A stretch of DNA of 60,000 nucleotides from Gnetum montanum (GCA_015680685.1 MNCI01022386.1:259787-319786), one strand, 5' to 3'. Counted from the stretch's first letter, positions 13,051 through 24,680 are shown. The notes: generated by a model from the letters alone, not told the origin. Numbers and translations: made by a program.

Positions 13051-13455
13051 GTGAGTTCAAGATATGACCAAGTAAAATTTGATGGCCATTTCATGACCAC
13101 CTTCAACAACATTCTTTTCTACTTAGGAGCAAGGTTGGCATTGATTATCATAGGCTTGCCATTCTTCAGAAATGCATATTCCATGCCAATAGGCAGAGAT
13201 TTCAACTCTAAGGGCTCCTATTTAAAATTGTTAGGGATTTCCAACTCTTCCCAACTAGTATAATCATGTTCATCATCATAGTTGGCAATGAACTTACTCT
13301 AGTTTATCCATGCCTTCAACATAGACATAAGTTAGACTCTCAGTAGGTTCCATGTAAAGTATGCTGCTTTCAGAATCAATTATCTACCATTGGGTGCCCT
13401 CTTGTTTTGTGGCTACTATGTATAGGCACTTTTGGATTTCAAATTCATCTGCACA

Positions 13456-14444
13456 CTATCTACATGCTTTGATTAATGTGCTTTTGATAGACCAAAATTT
13501 TTGCACATAGTTGCACCCAGTATTGCTATACATAATGCATAGAACTCTCTTCTTCTCAGTCTTTCCAAATACATTTTCCTTATAAACCTCTAGGAAAATA
13601 TCTCTAATGCCCATTCGTACATCAACAGTGCTCAACCAAGCCCTTCCCATAATGATTGGAAAGTCCCCCTTGCAATTGTCAATCTTGATCACAAGGAAAT
13701 TGGTAGGATACGATCACCCACAGACAATGGTCACAATGTCCTCCACTAATCCCAAGGGAATAGTGATGGACTAATCTACCAATTCTAAATGAATGTTGCT
13801 CTTCTTAAGAGGAGGTAGGTTCTAGGCATTGTACATTTCATGGGAAATCAAGTTGACAGAAAAACTTAAATCAAAAAGAGCCTTACATGGCTCATTTCCA
13901 GCAATTTGCAAGTAGATGAGAGGACTACTGGGATCAACCCTTTTCCTAGGAAGGTTATCAACCTTAATCCAATTAGATAAAGCATGGGTTAACATAACTA
14001 TGTGAATCTTGGGAGGCATTTGGTTTAAAGGACTCTTGAAAGGAATGGATGTAAAGGATGAAGGAGACACAAGGTGACCAGCTACATGAGTTGGTGAGGG
14101 CTTTGTAGGACTATTGGTTTAGAAGAATGATCTTTTATGGGATTTGGTTTCTGAATCACTCGACTGGGGAATCGATTATAAGTTGACAACCCTGGTAGCA
14201 TTACGTTGCTATGGCTATGCAAGAACCTCATCCTATATGGGTGGAGTAAGTGGTAATTGGGTTGAGGATGGAGAGACATGTGCTGAAGGATGATGAGGCT
14301 AATAAGGATATGGAGATTCCCCTCTAGGATATGGAGAATGAGTTTTGTAGTACTCTAGAGGGTAGTAGTGATGCTGGAAAAAGGCATGATTGGAAGAGTC
14401 ATGCGGAGACATGGGTTGTTGAACATAGTATCCATATGGATCGA
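13456..14444 (-). pseudogene. Protease region of element A
   Basis: The frame 13,822-14,070 contains PCKALFDLSFSVNLISHEMY, matching the Athila-type protease pattern ALLDxGASVNLxP. Its catalytic Asp remains, but G-A-S reads S-F-S. The next frame (13,456-13,692) has FPIIMGRAWLSTVDVRMGI, the C-terminal 'I.LGRP.L.T' box. Protease would cut the polyprotein. Two frames are needed, so it is frameshifted. Confidence 0.8.
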
Positions 14445-15338
14445 TGATGAAGTGTTCAGTTGATACGTCAACTAGCCTGCATTAATGAAGTCTTGTTGAC
14501 GCGGCCACGTTGACGTGACCCCATCGACATATCCATCCATGCGTTAACGTGACCTCGTTAATGTAGAGTCTGTCTCTTGCTATAAATATGTGTGCACCCA
14601 TAGCATTTATGGCATCTTTTGGAGTAGTTGTAGCCAAACTCTTACAGTTTGTTCCTGTAAGAGTTAGAATATTTTCTGAGTCCCCACAACAAGTGTGAGA
14701 AAGGTGTACAGCTCTTTATTCGAGCACTAATGTACCTGAGCCCATTGGCATGACCGGCAATAAAGACGAGCTTTTTTAGCATTCCTTGTAGCATTTGGAT
14801 TTAGTCACTTAAGCATTTTAAATAGTTTAATATTTCAATGCTTTAATAATTTTAGAAGCTTTTATTGTTATCACTCTACTGTTATTATCCTTTCATATTT
14901 TATGAGAACCATAGGCACGACAATCTCAAACATATATGAAACACTTGGTAACCTAGTGACGCTTAATGTCTAGTAACCCAGCAGTGGTTAGGGTATGCTC
15001 AGGATGTGTACGAAAGATGGGATCGGTTGCTTATGCTAGGGAGAGTTAAGCAATAGAGTAGAACAATTATAATTACACAACTTTCCATTTCCTACAATTA
15101 AAGAATTAACTTTAAAAGATAAAAAGAAAATAAATAAAAATCATTAGCCTCAATCTCACTTAACCATTGCTTTAGAATATCACAAGTGAGGTTGGGAAGA
15201 CAACAACCATTCTAACTAAGGTTTTGATGGCTAGAGTTTGGTGTATGCATGAACTTGCAGTCTGAGGAATTCAACCGAGTCACATGTGAACACCCATGAT
15301 TCATATGGTTGGGCATAGGGGTACGTTGCCCCTCATCA
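14445..15338 (+). repeat. Solo LTR nested in element A's gag
   Basis: 894 bp, TGATGAA...CTCATCA, in the opposite orientation to element A (TATA-type CTATAAATATG on the + strand near 14,580). Target duplications are ATCGA (14440-14444) and ATCGG (15339-15343). Element B has uninterrupted sequence at the matching place (around 35,130-35,175), which confirms the insertion point. Confidence 0.88.
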
Positions 15339-15343
15339 ATCGG

Positions 15344-17348
15344 GTTATCTATAAGGGTACTGCTACATTGGTGGTGGCATCACCCACAACTGTGGGTGCT
15401 TCCACTGATGGTACTTCTTGTATGATTGTGGAAGAGCTCCACTTAGATAATAAGCTTATTGTTGCTAGTGGAACTGCCTTGGGTTGCTTTGAGGATAAGG
15501 CAACCTTCTAGGTGCTTACATTCATGCTAGTCTAGGATTTAGAGTGTACACCTTAGATTCTTGTAAATCTGACACAATCGGGCAACATCCATTGGGATGT
15601 TCACATTGACAAATGTCACATCCACCATCATCATTTGATTCTAACTCTATAGCCTCTTCTACTACAACATCTTTACCCTTATCCCTCTGGTAGGCATGTT
15701 CAGCTTTCTTTCTTCTTCTGCAGTCACAATCACTACCTTGTTCTTTGGATTCTTCTACAATTTTCAAAGCAATTTGAAATTTTTCATCCAAAGATTCCCA
15801 CATTTTGTCAACCTTAGCCAAAATTTCAAACAAAATTTTTTGAATTGGCAGGGTTTTTGTTACACCACTTTATCAAGTGGTGCCTCCCCCTCACTATCAT
15901 AGAATCACACCTCTCTTTTTCTGATGGAAGGGTCCTAGTTATACTTCTCAACACTTTCTCATTTTTTCAACTCACCTTCTTTTTTTTACAACCTACTCAA
16001 TTAGCCTTTAAATCTAATGGGATCTTAGTTCTTATAGTCTCCCTTGGGCATAGACCCCAAAAGTTCTCCTCATTTCTAATTGGAGCCCATCTATGATATG
16101 CCAAAGCTATTCCTGTTGAGAATAACCATGGCCAAGACACCTGTGGAAGAAAGAGTAATACCTATCCATGAGTGTGCCCAAGGGTTCATGTGTTCCTTGT
16201 CATCAACCTTGGATTTACTTTCTCAAATTGGACACTCCAGAGTACATCTGATATTTTTCATTAAACAACTCAAGCATTGTACTCCATTTGTGAATTGATT
16301 TTAGCTCTAAGGAGTGGTACCAACTTTCTATGTCTTTTATGAGTGTCCTAGGAAACAGCTTTAGTTTCTACCAATTATGATCTATGTTTTTCAAGGCACA
16401 AGCATTGTGAAGGGCTTGAAGATGGGTCTATGGATTTGAGTTATATCCCCCCTCAAATCTGGGGATATTGTTCATATCCAACCTCTTTATTTTGCTATTT
16501 TTCACATGCCTAGTTGGAATTCTGACTACCTCTGCAATGTTTAGCATGCTTTGAGTTGCAAGTAAAGGTTCATCATCATCATGATTGCAATGATGCCTAT
16601 GGTGTCCTCTACTACCCCTTCATTTATGGCAGGTTCTACAATCATTATCCCACCATTCACCTCCATTACAGTTTTGTCTTGTGTAGTTTTGATCAAATTC
16701 AGATGAGGAAGAAGAAGATATAGATGAAGAGGTCAAAGAGGGAGGATGACTACCACCATCATAGTATCTACCACCTTCTCTCCACCTATCATAGCCACGA
16801 TCATTAGGTTTATCATCATCATGATGCTTGCACTAGCCCCTGCCTTAGCTCCCACTTTTATCTAAACTCAAATTGTTGATAGTGGACTAGAAGTGTGGGT
16901 TCAAGGCCCCTTCACTAGAGTCAAGGGGTGGAGAATCTTCATGTTGAAAACCTCCAAAAGGAGGATCCTTCTTGTCATTTTGGTTCAGTAGGAACTAGGG
17001 GTTAATGAATTATTTCCCCTTTATAGCTTCATGGCACTTCTTCTGGTGTCGATCTTCTTTGCATTGTGTTTTAGTGAGATGGTAGTCCTGATAGTCATGG
17101 TCCTGCACAACGTATTCATCATGGAGATCCTGGATGCCCAACCTCTTAAAAGTTTGGAGTAGCATCCCAAGAAACAATTAGTTAATAGGTAACACAACGT
17201 TGCCCTCCATATCTCTCCAATACAACTATTCATCCTAATTTAAGATGACGATGAAATCAAGTACAAACTCATCTAGATGAGTGTACACCACCTTAAATTC
17301 TTAGGGCACTAGCCATTTTAATTCATCATGCCTGTGAGAAGAAGACAT
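15344..17348 (-). pseudogene. Gag of element A
   Basis: The likely start is the ATG at 17,348 (MSSSHRHDELKW). The capsid part is readable at about 16,050-16,490: IPRFEGGYNSNP, THLQALHNACALKNIDHN, KLKLFPRTLIKDIESWYHSL and WSTMLELFNEKY. The open frame 15,522-15,833 ends in a Cys/His motif, C-x2-C-x-C-EHPNG-CCP (15,579-15,620), then LQESKVYTLN. That motif also occurs in element B. Ser/Asp-rich and His-rich spacers lie near 16,560-16,800. A solo LTR interrupts gag after 15,344; the remaining gag/protease sequence continues at 14,444. Confidence 0.8.
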
Positions 17349-17488
17349 TTTGGATTAAAAGAGAAATTTAGTGTGCATTAATTATAATTATTATTTTTTA
17401 TTTTTCAAATGATTACAACTTTAAGGTTCATTCCAATGATCTCAAATAATATTTACTAAGTCCCAAGTAGCACTTGTATCAAGCTACA

Positions 17489-17509
17489 AGTCCCTAGCAA
17501 TAGTGCCAA
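17489..17509 (-). promoter_or_regulatory. Primer binding site of element A (tRNA-Asp type)
   Basis: Next to the 5' LTR the - strand reads TTGGCACTATTGCTAGGGA. The plant tRNA-Asp 3' end gives TGGCGCCGTTGCCGGGGA; the differences are mostly C-to-T or G-to-A. This site is characteristic of Athila elements. Confidence 0.75.
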
Positions 17510-18419
17510 TGATGAGCGACAAGTAGACCCTATGCCCAACCATATCAATCACTAAGCATTCATGCATGATCTAGTTGAATTCCTTAGACTTATAACCTTC
17601 TAAGTACATTGATCTCTAGGAAGTGAAACTAACCATTGTAATCATTGTCTTCCTAATTACACTTGTGAAATGCAAAGGTATGGTTAAGTGCAACTGAGGC
17701 ATATGATTTTTATCATTTTTACATTTTATGTTCTAAGTAGCTTAAGAATAAAGAATAAAGAATTAAAGATATTTAATTGCTAATTTAATCTAACTAGCTA
17801 ATATTTAACTAATCCTAGCATAAGCATCCATTCCCACTTGTTGTACACATCCTCAACACGTTTAACACTACTAGGTTACCAAACGTTAAGCATTACCGAG
17901 ATTACCAAGCACCAAGCGTATGCTCAAAGTGGTTATACTTATGTGCTTAATTAATCACTATTTAATCTAGCTTAATTTATTTCATACTTAATTATTTAAT
18001 TACTTAAAGCATTAAAGGAAATTTCATAAAATACTAAATGCATAAAGGAAATAATTAATCTATTTCAAAGTGCTGCAAGGTTTATCAAAAATCTCATCTT
18101 TATTACTGCACACACTATCATGCTTAGATAATACAATGCTTGAATAAAGACCCATACACTCTTTGACTCCTACTCTGGGCACTTAAAAAAATATTCTAAC
18201 TTTCAAGCAAGAGAACTGTAAGAGCTCTGCTACAACTATGACAAAATATGTCATAAACATGATAGGTGAGCATGTATTTATAGGCAAAAATAGACACTGC
18301 ATTGATGACATCATGTCAATGCATTAAATCATACATCGATGTAGCCTTGTCGACAAGGTTGCCTCGATGAGACCACGTCAACAAGGCCTCGTCAACGTAA
18401 CCCATTGCATGACTCATCA
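17510..18419 (-). repeat. 5' LTR of element A
   Basis: 910 bp, TGATGAG...CTCATCA. A TATA-type sequence on the - strand (CTATAAATAC, 18,274-18,283) lies upstream of the transcribed region, with the 14-bp array (18,335-18,404) just upstream of it. Confidence 0.9.
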
Positions 18420-18424
18420 ATAGC

Positions 18425-18660
18425 CATGATAAGAAGCTAGAGAGGGCGATGAGAAGGAAAAGGCCAAGAAGGAATAAGGCAAGGAATGTAAAGGTCAAGG
18501 TAGCAACTCATCCAAGATTCAATGCTTCAAATGTGGAGAATGGGGACACAAGTAATGGGAATGTCCACATCATAATGCAACTAAGAATAATGATGCATAA
18601 ACTATGAAATTATAGGAGGCATCAAGCCAAGCTCTTTAGAGAGGTAATCCTAATGCTCCC
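18425..18660 (+). pseudogene. Outer gypsy gag, C-terminal part with zinc knuckle
   Basis: Resumes after element A. The CCHC knuckle at 18,523-18,564 reads CFKCGEWGHK-stop-WEC: spacing CX2CX4HX4C is intact, but one codon between His and the last Cys is TAA, most simply a decayed CAA (Gln). Confidence 0.85.
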
Positions 18661-18669
18661 AAAATTAAG

Positions 18670-19125
18670 GAAGTTTCTATGTTAAATTCTTATGCATTCA
18701 TGGGAAATGTGAATAAAGGAGATCATCTTGCTAGAAAATTATTGTTTCGAATTAGGATTAGATGTTTTCTTAGTGAGGATTGAATTCATATTTTGGCTGA
18801 TTGGGAAGCCCAAGAAAATGTTATTTCTTCTAAGGTAGTTGCTAGATTGGGCTTAGTGACAAATCCTTCTCCTAGACGCTACAAGGTACATTGGTTGTCA
18901 AGAGACTCCTCTCAAAAGGTGAAAGAATAATGTGTCTTGAAATTTAAAATTAGGATTTTTCATGATGTTGTCAAATGTAATGTACTACCAATTGATTGTA
19001 CTTATGTAAGTCTTAAAAGGCCTTGGAATTCTGATAATGCTCAATTTTCTAAAGCAAGAAATATGTGGAGTGTAGCAAGATTTGATGGAATTCATGAGTT
19101 GATGCCTATGACAACTAAATAAGTG
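18670..19125 (+). pseudogene. Outer gypsy protease region
   Basis: Readable: LLFRIRIRCFLSED, ILADWEAQENVISSKVVARL, RRYKVHWLSRDSS, VVKCNVLPIDCTYVSLKRPW and FDGIHELMPM. The usual D-G-G-S active site has become A-D-W-E-A-Q. Order and wording follow gypsy polyproteins with ENVVS...CDVVPMD...LLGRPW. Confidence 0.75.
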
Positions 19126-19429
19126 AGGTAGCAAAGCTCACTTAATGCTTTCATAATTATTCTAGGGAAGAGGGAATATATTAAGGAACATGATGAGGCT
19201 AGTTTTGGTTTTGTAGTTATATTAACTATTGCTTCTAATCATGATGTTGTATAAGTAGAACTTCCAACAAGTATGTTAGGCTTGAAGGAGAAACTTCCTA
19301 AGGTGTTCAAAGTGGAATTGGATAGATTGCCACTAATGAGGAATGTTCAACATTAGATATACTTCATCCATGGTGCAACCATTTCAAAGGAGAGGGCATA
19401 TTGAATGGCACTAAATTAGTGGGCTAAAT

Positions 19430-20120
19430 TGCAAAAGTAGAGAAGTTACTTACAAATGGCTTTGTGAGGGAATCCATTTTACCTTATGTAGTTCTAGTAG
19501 TAATCATGTCAAAGAAGGATAGTGATGAATGGAGAATGTGCATTGATTCTAGAGCAGTGAACAAAATAGTAGTGAGGTACATGTTTTTTTATTCCATGAA
19601 TGGATGATATCCTTGATATCCTTACAAATACAAATTTTTTTAGCAAAATTGATTTAAAGAATGGATATCATCAAATGTAAATCAAGCTTGGTAATGAATG
19701 GAAAATAGCTTTTAAAACACTGGATGGATTGCTTGAGTAGTTGATGATGTCATTTGAACTCAAAAATGCATGTGCTACATTCATGAGGTTGATGCATGAT
19801 GTACTTAAGGATTTGATTATAAGTATTGCATTATCTTCTTTGATGATATTTTGGTATACAACTCTAATAAGGAGGAGTACTTGAATCTCATTAGAAGAGT
19901 ATGTTTTAAAGTGGGGAAGGAAAATTTGGTAATCAATGTGAAGAAGAGTCATTTCTTTAAAAAGAAGATCACATATTTAGTACATGTGATTTCTAAAAAT
20001 TGAATTAAGATAAAAGCTACTAAGATGAGAGTTATTAGAGATTGGCTAACTTCTAAAAATGTTAGGAAGGTAAGACCATTTCTGGGTTTAGCAAGTTTTT
20101 ATATAAGGTTCATTAAAAAT
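19430..20120 (+). pseudogene. Outer gypsy reverse transcriptase
   Basis: Readable: LTNGFVRESILPY, KKDSDEWRMCIDSRAVNK, KNGYHQM-stop-IKLGNEWK (shifted), ATFMRLMHDVLK, CIIFFDDILVYNSNKEEYLN and FLGLASFYIRFIKNFSGI. The catalytic F-F-D-D is at 19,835-19,846. TAG stands for the Trp of EWL and TAA for an Arg or similar codon in HQxxIK. Confidence 0.88.
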
Positions 20121-20124
20121 TTTA

Positions 20125-20640
20125 GTGGTATTACTTGGCCTATGTTTGCTTTGGCTAAAGAAGAGTAAAGATTTAAAGTGGGGTGATGAGTCCCAAAGGA
20201 ACTTTAACTTGTTGAAGATAAAAATAACCAATGAACTAGTGCTTGCAATACCAGATTTCCAAAAGCTTTTTCAAGTGGAGGTGGATGCAAGTGGACTTAC
20301 ATTGGAGGAGTGATTTTAGAATAAAGTAGAAATGTTGTTTTTTTTTTCAGAAAATTTGCATTAGTCAAGGCATAAATATAGTGTATATGAACATTTGTAA
20401 GCTATTCTTTAAGTAATCAAGCATTGGAGAAATTGATTATTGTCCAAGTTCATCTTAATGATGAATCACAAAGCACTACAATTTATCAATCCCCAAAAAA
20501 AAGTTGAGTACCAAACACAACAAGTAGATTACACAATTACAAGAGTTTAATTTTATACTCAAGCACAAAAGTGAAAAAGCCAATATGGTGGCTAATGTAT
20601 TGTCTAGGATGCATGTAATGAATTTTATCATATCTCATGT
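20125..20640 (+). pseudogene. Outer gypsy RNase H
   Basis: DFQKLFQVEVDASGLTLEE carries the first RNase H Asp. Further matches, across stops: HKYSVYEH, VIKHWRN, MMNHKALQFI and a VADMLSR-like end (MVANVLSRMH). The His before KALQF stands where 'TDHxxLQ' is expected, so the second acidic residue appears changed to Asn (MNH). Confidence 0.82.
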
Positions 20641-20829
20641 GGAAGGTATGAATGATTTTGCTTATTTTTATGAACATGATTCAGATTTTGGGAAGGTTTG
20701 GAAAAGTCTTAAGGAACCATTTTTAAGTAGGATAGACTAATGAAGGAACTGTCATATTCAAGACAAATTATTATTCAAGAATGAGAATTTATGTATTTCC
20801 AATTATGATTTTTAGGAAGAATATTTTTG

Positions 20830-21983
20830 TTGAAAAGCATTGTCATGACATGGCAAGTTACATGGGTAGAGATAAGACATTGGATCTTGTTGGCAAGCAC
20901 TATTTTTAACTTGGAATGGCATCTGAAGTCTCCAAATTTATGAAGTATTTAACATGTCAAAACTTCAAAAGAAATAAAGGAGTGGATGGACATTATATAT
21001 CTTTGCCAATTTCTAAAAACCCATGGGAAAGTATGTCAATGAACTTTTGAGAAGGATTCCAAAAACCAAAAGTGGAAGTGATGCTATCTTTGTTGTGGTG
21101 GATAGATTTTCCAAGATGGTACACTTCATTCCATGCAAAAAGATGAGTGATACATCTCATGTTGCAAATTTGTTTTTTCAAAATGGTTTGAAGTTGCATG
21201 GAATTATTTTGAATATTGTTAGTAATAAAGACTTTAAGTTCACTCATCTTTTTTGGAGGTCCCTTTGGAAAATTTTAGGGATAAAGTTGAATTTTTGTAG
21301 TGCATATCATTTACAATCTAATGGACAGAATGAAGTGATTAATAAATCTTCACTAAATATTTTAAGATGTTTGTGTGAAGGAAAACCTAATAGGTAGGAA
21401 AATTTGTGCTATCATGCTAATTTTTTTTTACAATAATGCTTTTCATGTTGCTCTTGAATAAAACTCATGTGAGGTTAATTATTGTTTTTGTTAAAAGATG
21501 GTGGATAATCTTAAGATCTTTGACAGAGAAGCTCAACTAAGTGCTAATTTTATGCATGAGATGAAGTATCTTCATGCTTAAGTGAAAGAAAATATTGAGA
21601 AAAAGGCTAAAGAAAGAGTTCTCAAAAGAAATGAGAGCAAGTGAAAGCTTAAATTTGTTGTTGGTAATCTAGTTTGGGTGCATTTGAAGAAGAATAGGGT
21701 GAGAGATGTCAACTTCTCTAAGTTAAAAGCTGAGAAGATAGGTCCTTTTAAGATAAAGGCCAAAATCAATGATAATGCTTTTGAAATTGACTTACCAACT
21801 GATGTGGGTATGTCTTTTGTGTTTAATGTTATAGATCTTGTGCATTACCATAGATTGGTAGATGGTAAGATCTTTCAAGGTAGCATAGATGAGTTGAAGG
21901 GGGCTATTAACAAGTCTAGTCTTCAATGGAGAGGAAGGCAATCATACTTAAGCAGAGAAAAGTTTCCAATACTCAAGGAGTGA
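20830..21983 (+). pseudogene. Outer gypsy integrase
   Basis: The zinc region reads KHCHDMASYMGRDKTLDLVG and YLTCQNFKRNK. The core has SGSDAIFVVVDRFSKMVHFI, IVSNKDFKFTHLFW and AYHLQSNGQNEVINKS; the second catalytic Asp (S-D) reads S-N, a G-to-A change. The C-terminal part (21,678-21,983) has KLKAEKIGPFKIKAKINDNA and FNVIDLVHYH. No chromodomain motif follows. Confidence 0.88.
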
Positions 21984-22148
21984 AGAGGCATGATTACTTG
22001 ATCCATTAGTAGGATTAAACTACTAATGATGTTGTATGGGTCCACGAGAAAAAACTTTTTGAATAGGGGATCACTTCTACCCCTACTACCTTGATCACTT
22101 GAGTTCACTTTTTGAAGGGTTAGAGAGCTTATATAGGAACATCTTTTT

Positions 22149-23014
22149 TGAATTAAGTTCACTCTATTTATTTTAACTTTCAAATCCCATTAAATCCATA
22201 TATTAACAAAATAATTAATATGCTAGAAAGCTAGCTAGCTTCAATTAATGTAAGAAGATTATAATAAGGTTTCACAACTGACAAACATCAAATTCAAAAA
22301 CACTCACAAATACTCAAATGACATTGTAGAGCATGAGATTTGAAAACCACATAGGTACTATCCTTAATGCAAGGCATAATTGAATGAGATCTCTTCCACA
22401 AACACAAGACTAAGATTGAAAGACAAAAGAACATAAGGGACACACATGCCAAATACATACACAATTTGACCATAAAGCTACATACATAATCATGCACTCA
22501 TAAACTTGTGCTTTCATGCTAAAACCTTACTCTTTATGTTCAAAAACATTAAACACACGTACAATTTTTTAGAAATTTAAGACAAGAAACCTAGAAATCT
22601 TTTCTCAAGCTCACCTTGAAGATTCCTAGCTATTTCTATCCTTTCCTCATCTTTTTTAGCTACTTTCCAACTTGAAACTATCATCTCAAATCTTTTTCTA
22701 GCCTTGTCGATTATCTCTAGACTTGGAAAGATGGCTTTTTTATCAAAGCCCACATACAAGAGAGACATCTCTAGTTCTTAGGAGACATCTCTAGAGGATG
22801 GGAGACATTTCTTACCAAGTAGAGATGTCTCCAAAAACATAAAGATGTCTCAACAAAGATATCTTCCATTAGAAAGAGACTTCTATGCCTCAACTAAGAG
22901 GTCTTTAGCACTTATCACATGTCTCCTATCAAGATCCAACATTCAACCAAGATGTCTCTTGGACTATGTAGATGTATTTCCATTATCTAAAACCTACAAA
23001 AATCATTTGTGTGT
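22149..23014 (-). repeat. Inverted LTR, diverged relative of the outer gypsy LTR
   Basis: The reverse complement aligns with 4,930-5,779: AAACCTACA near the gap, the AGATGTCT/AGACATCT cluster, the 'TCTAGCCTTGTCGATT' and 'GATCTCTTCCACAAACAC' segments, and a TGAATTAAG edge at 22,149. It is more diverged than the two direct LTRs, so it is a separate insertion, probably a solo LTR. Its right end is lost in the gap. Confidence 0.65.
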
Positions 23015-23060
23015 NNNNNNNNNNNNNNNNNNNNNNNNNNNNNNNNNNNNNNNNNNNNNN
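23015..23060. other. Assembly gap (46 unknown bases)
   Basis: A run of N between the inverted LTR and the right LTR of the outer element. It is followed by an odd G-rich stretch (about 23,067-23,090) unlike its aligned partner, likely low-quality sequence. Confidence 0.97.
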
Positions 23061-23963
23061 GAGCCTGTGGGGGGCGGCGGGGGGTGGAAGGGATTGAAAA
23101 CCTTTGGGTTCCATTTTCATCGCTATGGGTGGTCAATTGCAAGTTTCATGCAATTAAAAGACATCTTCAAGATTAGAGAGATGTCTTGGCTAAGAGCTAG
23201 ACATACAAAAGAGACATCCCAAGTAGCTAGGAGATGCTTTGTAAGGTGAGGAGACATCTCATTCCAACTAGAGATATCTCTTCTAAATAGGTGACATCTC
23301 TAGAGAGACTTCTTGTCCTAGAGAAGACATCTCACCCCAATAGGATATATCTTCCATAGTTAAGGGATATCCCATTTGAAAGCTTGGATTGATAGAAAGA
23401 TGTCTTGGCAAGCTTGTAAATGTCCTGTACACCCAAGGAAAGTTCTAAGTTGGAAGATAGCTAGAAAAGATGAGAACAAGACAGAAATAGCTGAGAATCT
23501 TTAAGTTGAGCATAGGAAAGTTTTCCCTAGGATTCTTGTCTTGAATTTGATAAATATTAATTTGTGTTTTCATGTTTTGTGCTGTGGAAAGTGACATGAG
23601 AGCACAAGTGTGAGATTCCATAAGAGTGTATGCATCTCTATGGTTAATTACATGTGTTTGGCCATTGTGACTCTTGTGTATATGTGTTTGGATCTTAGTC
23701 CTATGTTTGTGAGAGAGATCTAGTCTAATCATACCTTACATTATGATCAATTGTTGTGTGGTTATAAAGCCTCATGATCTACAATATCATTCAATGTGTA
23801 AGTGTTGTTTTTTGTGGGTTATGGAACAGTTGTATTTGTAATCTTCTTTGAATTAATTAAAGATAACTAGTTTTCTTATTTTCTAGAAATTGAATTATCT
23901 TTCATAATATTTGGATTTTGTGTAATTTAAATGGTTAAAGCAAATTAGAGTGACACTATTCTA
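23061..23963 (+). repeat. 3' LTR of the outer gypsy element
   Basis: Aligns with 4,907-5,779 from about 23,090 on; the first bases are in the gap. It ends at 23,963 before target duplication AGAGG. It holds the same AGACATCT/AGATGTCT cluster (23,160-23,430). Confidence 0.85.
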
Positions 23964-24047
23964 AGAGGTTAGGCTTTCATTCATCTACCAACCCTCCTAG
24001 AACTTCACTTAGCGAGATGAGTGCTTTGGCTCCAAGTGATGATCCTT
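23964..24047 (+). repeat. SINE-like repeat copy 1, right half
   Basis: Resumes AGAGGTTAGGCTTT and runs to AAGTGATGATCC, matching the right half of the copy at 45,192-45,342. Joining it to 4,825-4,906 restores one repeat unit interrupted by 19 kb. Confidence 0.6.
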
Positions 24048-24129
24048 TTATATGTGGAAAGAGAAGGCCCCCATGCAACACACTAATATAATAACACATG
24101 TTGGACAGGATTGTAAAAATTTTTCCTTC

Positions 24130-24680
24130 TAATCTTTAGTGCCAAAATTTTTTTCTATTGCAATTAATTCTTAGATTAAATAGAACTCATATGTCACTTG
24201 AAATTCTTTGAGCAATAAGAATATTCCAACTATAATTACTATCAAATTCAACTCCCAAATAGTTATAAGATTCACATATATCAAAACTTTTTTTTCAAAG
24301 AAAAAAATTGTAATTTCTATTTCTAGTATCACAAACTAGAATTTTGGTCTCATCAATATTAAATTTTATACTAGAATGATTATAGTAGTCATAGAGAATT
24401 TGAAGTATATAATTTAATCTTGTAGTTGATTTTTCAATTAAGGCTACATCGTCTGCATAGAGAATCATGTTCAAAAGTAATCCATTCACTGATACAACAT
24501 GATTAAAGGCATTTTACATCCATTTTTCTAATTCATTTATAAATATGTCAAAAAGGTAGGGGATAAAGAATATCCTTATTTAACTCTTATTAAAGTTTTG
24601 ATAATTTTTCCTTCTCTAGTAAGACTATCTTCAAAGTAAGGAATCAAAGGTGTTAGCTTGATTCTTCCTTGATTTTTCTT
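24130..24680 (-). pseudogene. LINE reverse transcriptase fragment
   Basis: The 64-codon open frame at 24,295-24,489 reads MILYADDVALIEKS, the Y-A-D-D active site of non-LTR retrotransposon RT, with the following helix and KILVCDT. Upstream on the same strand, with stops and frame changes, a P-Y.F.IFINELEKWM pattern matches the LSPxLFxIFIxDLE segment. It is truncated at both ends. Confidence 0.8.

Larger units (their letters stand above)
6849..18419 (-). mobile_element. Athila-like Ty3/gypsy element A, nested in the outer element's gag
   Basis: 11.6 kb. The target duplication ATAGC is perfect (6844-6848 and 18420-18424). LTRs share the ends TGATGAG...CTCATCA (the left copy has TA for TG). The - strand order is LTR, tRNA-Asp-type primer site, gag, protease, RT, RNase H, an unreadable stretch with a 707-bp gap where integrase should be, an extra ORF, LTR. 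tRNA-Asp priming plus an extra 3' ORF point to the Athila lineage. It is damaged by stops, by a solo LTR at 14,445 and by the gap region. Confidence 0.9.
4907..23963 (+). mobile_element. Outer Ty3/gypsy element, interrupted by nested insertions
   Basis: LTRs at 4,907-5,779 and about 23,061-23,963. Target duplications AGAAG (4902-4906) and AGAGG (23964-23968) differ by one transition. The element reads left to right: primer site, gag (6,050-6,848), interruption by element A, gag knuckle (18,523), protease, RT, RNase H, integrase (to about 21,970). RT-RH-INT order is that of gypsy. No chromodomain is recognisable after the integrase. Stops are frequent in all frames. Removing element A leaves about 7.5 kb including the extra inverted LTR. 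Confidence 0.9.

Noticed and set aside
23067-23090. G-rich stretch as a G-quadruplex element
   Set aside because: It abuts an assembly gap, and the aligned partner LTR has no such run; most likely sequencing error.
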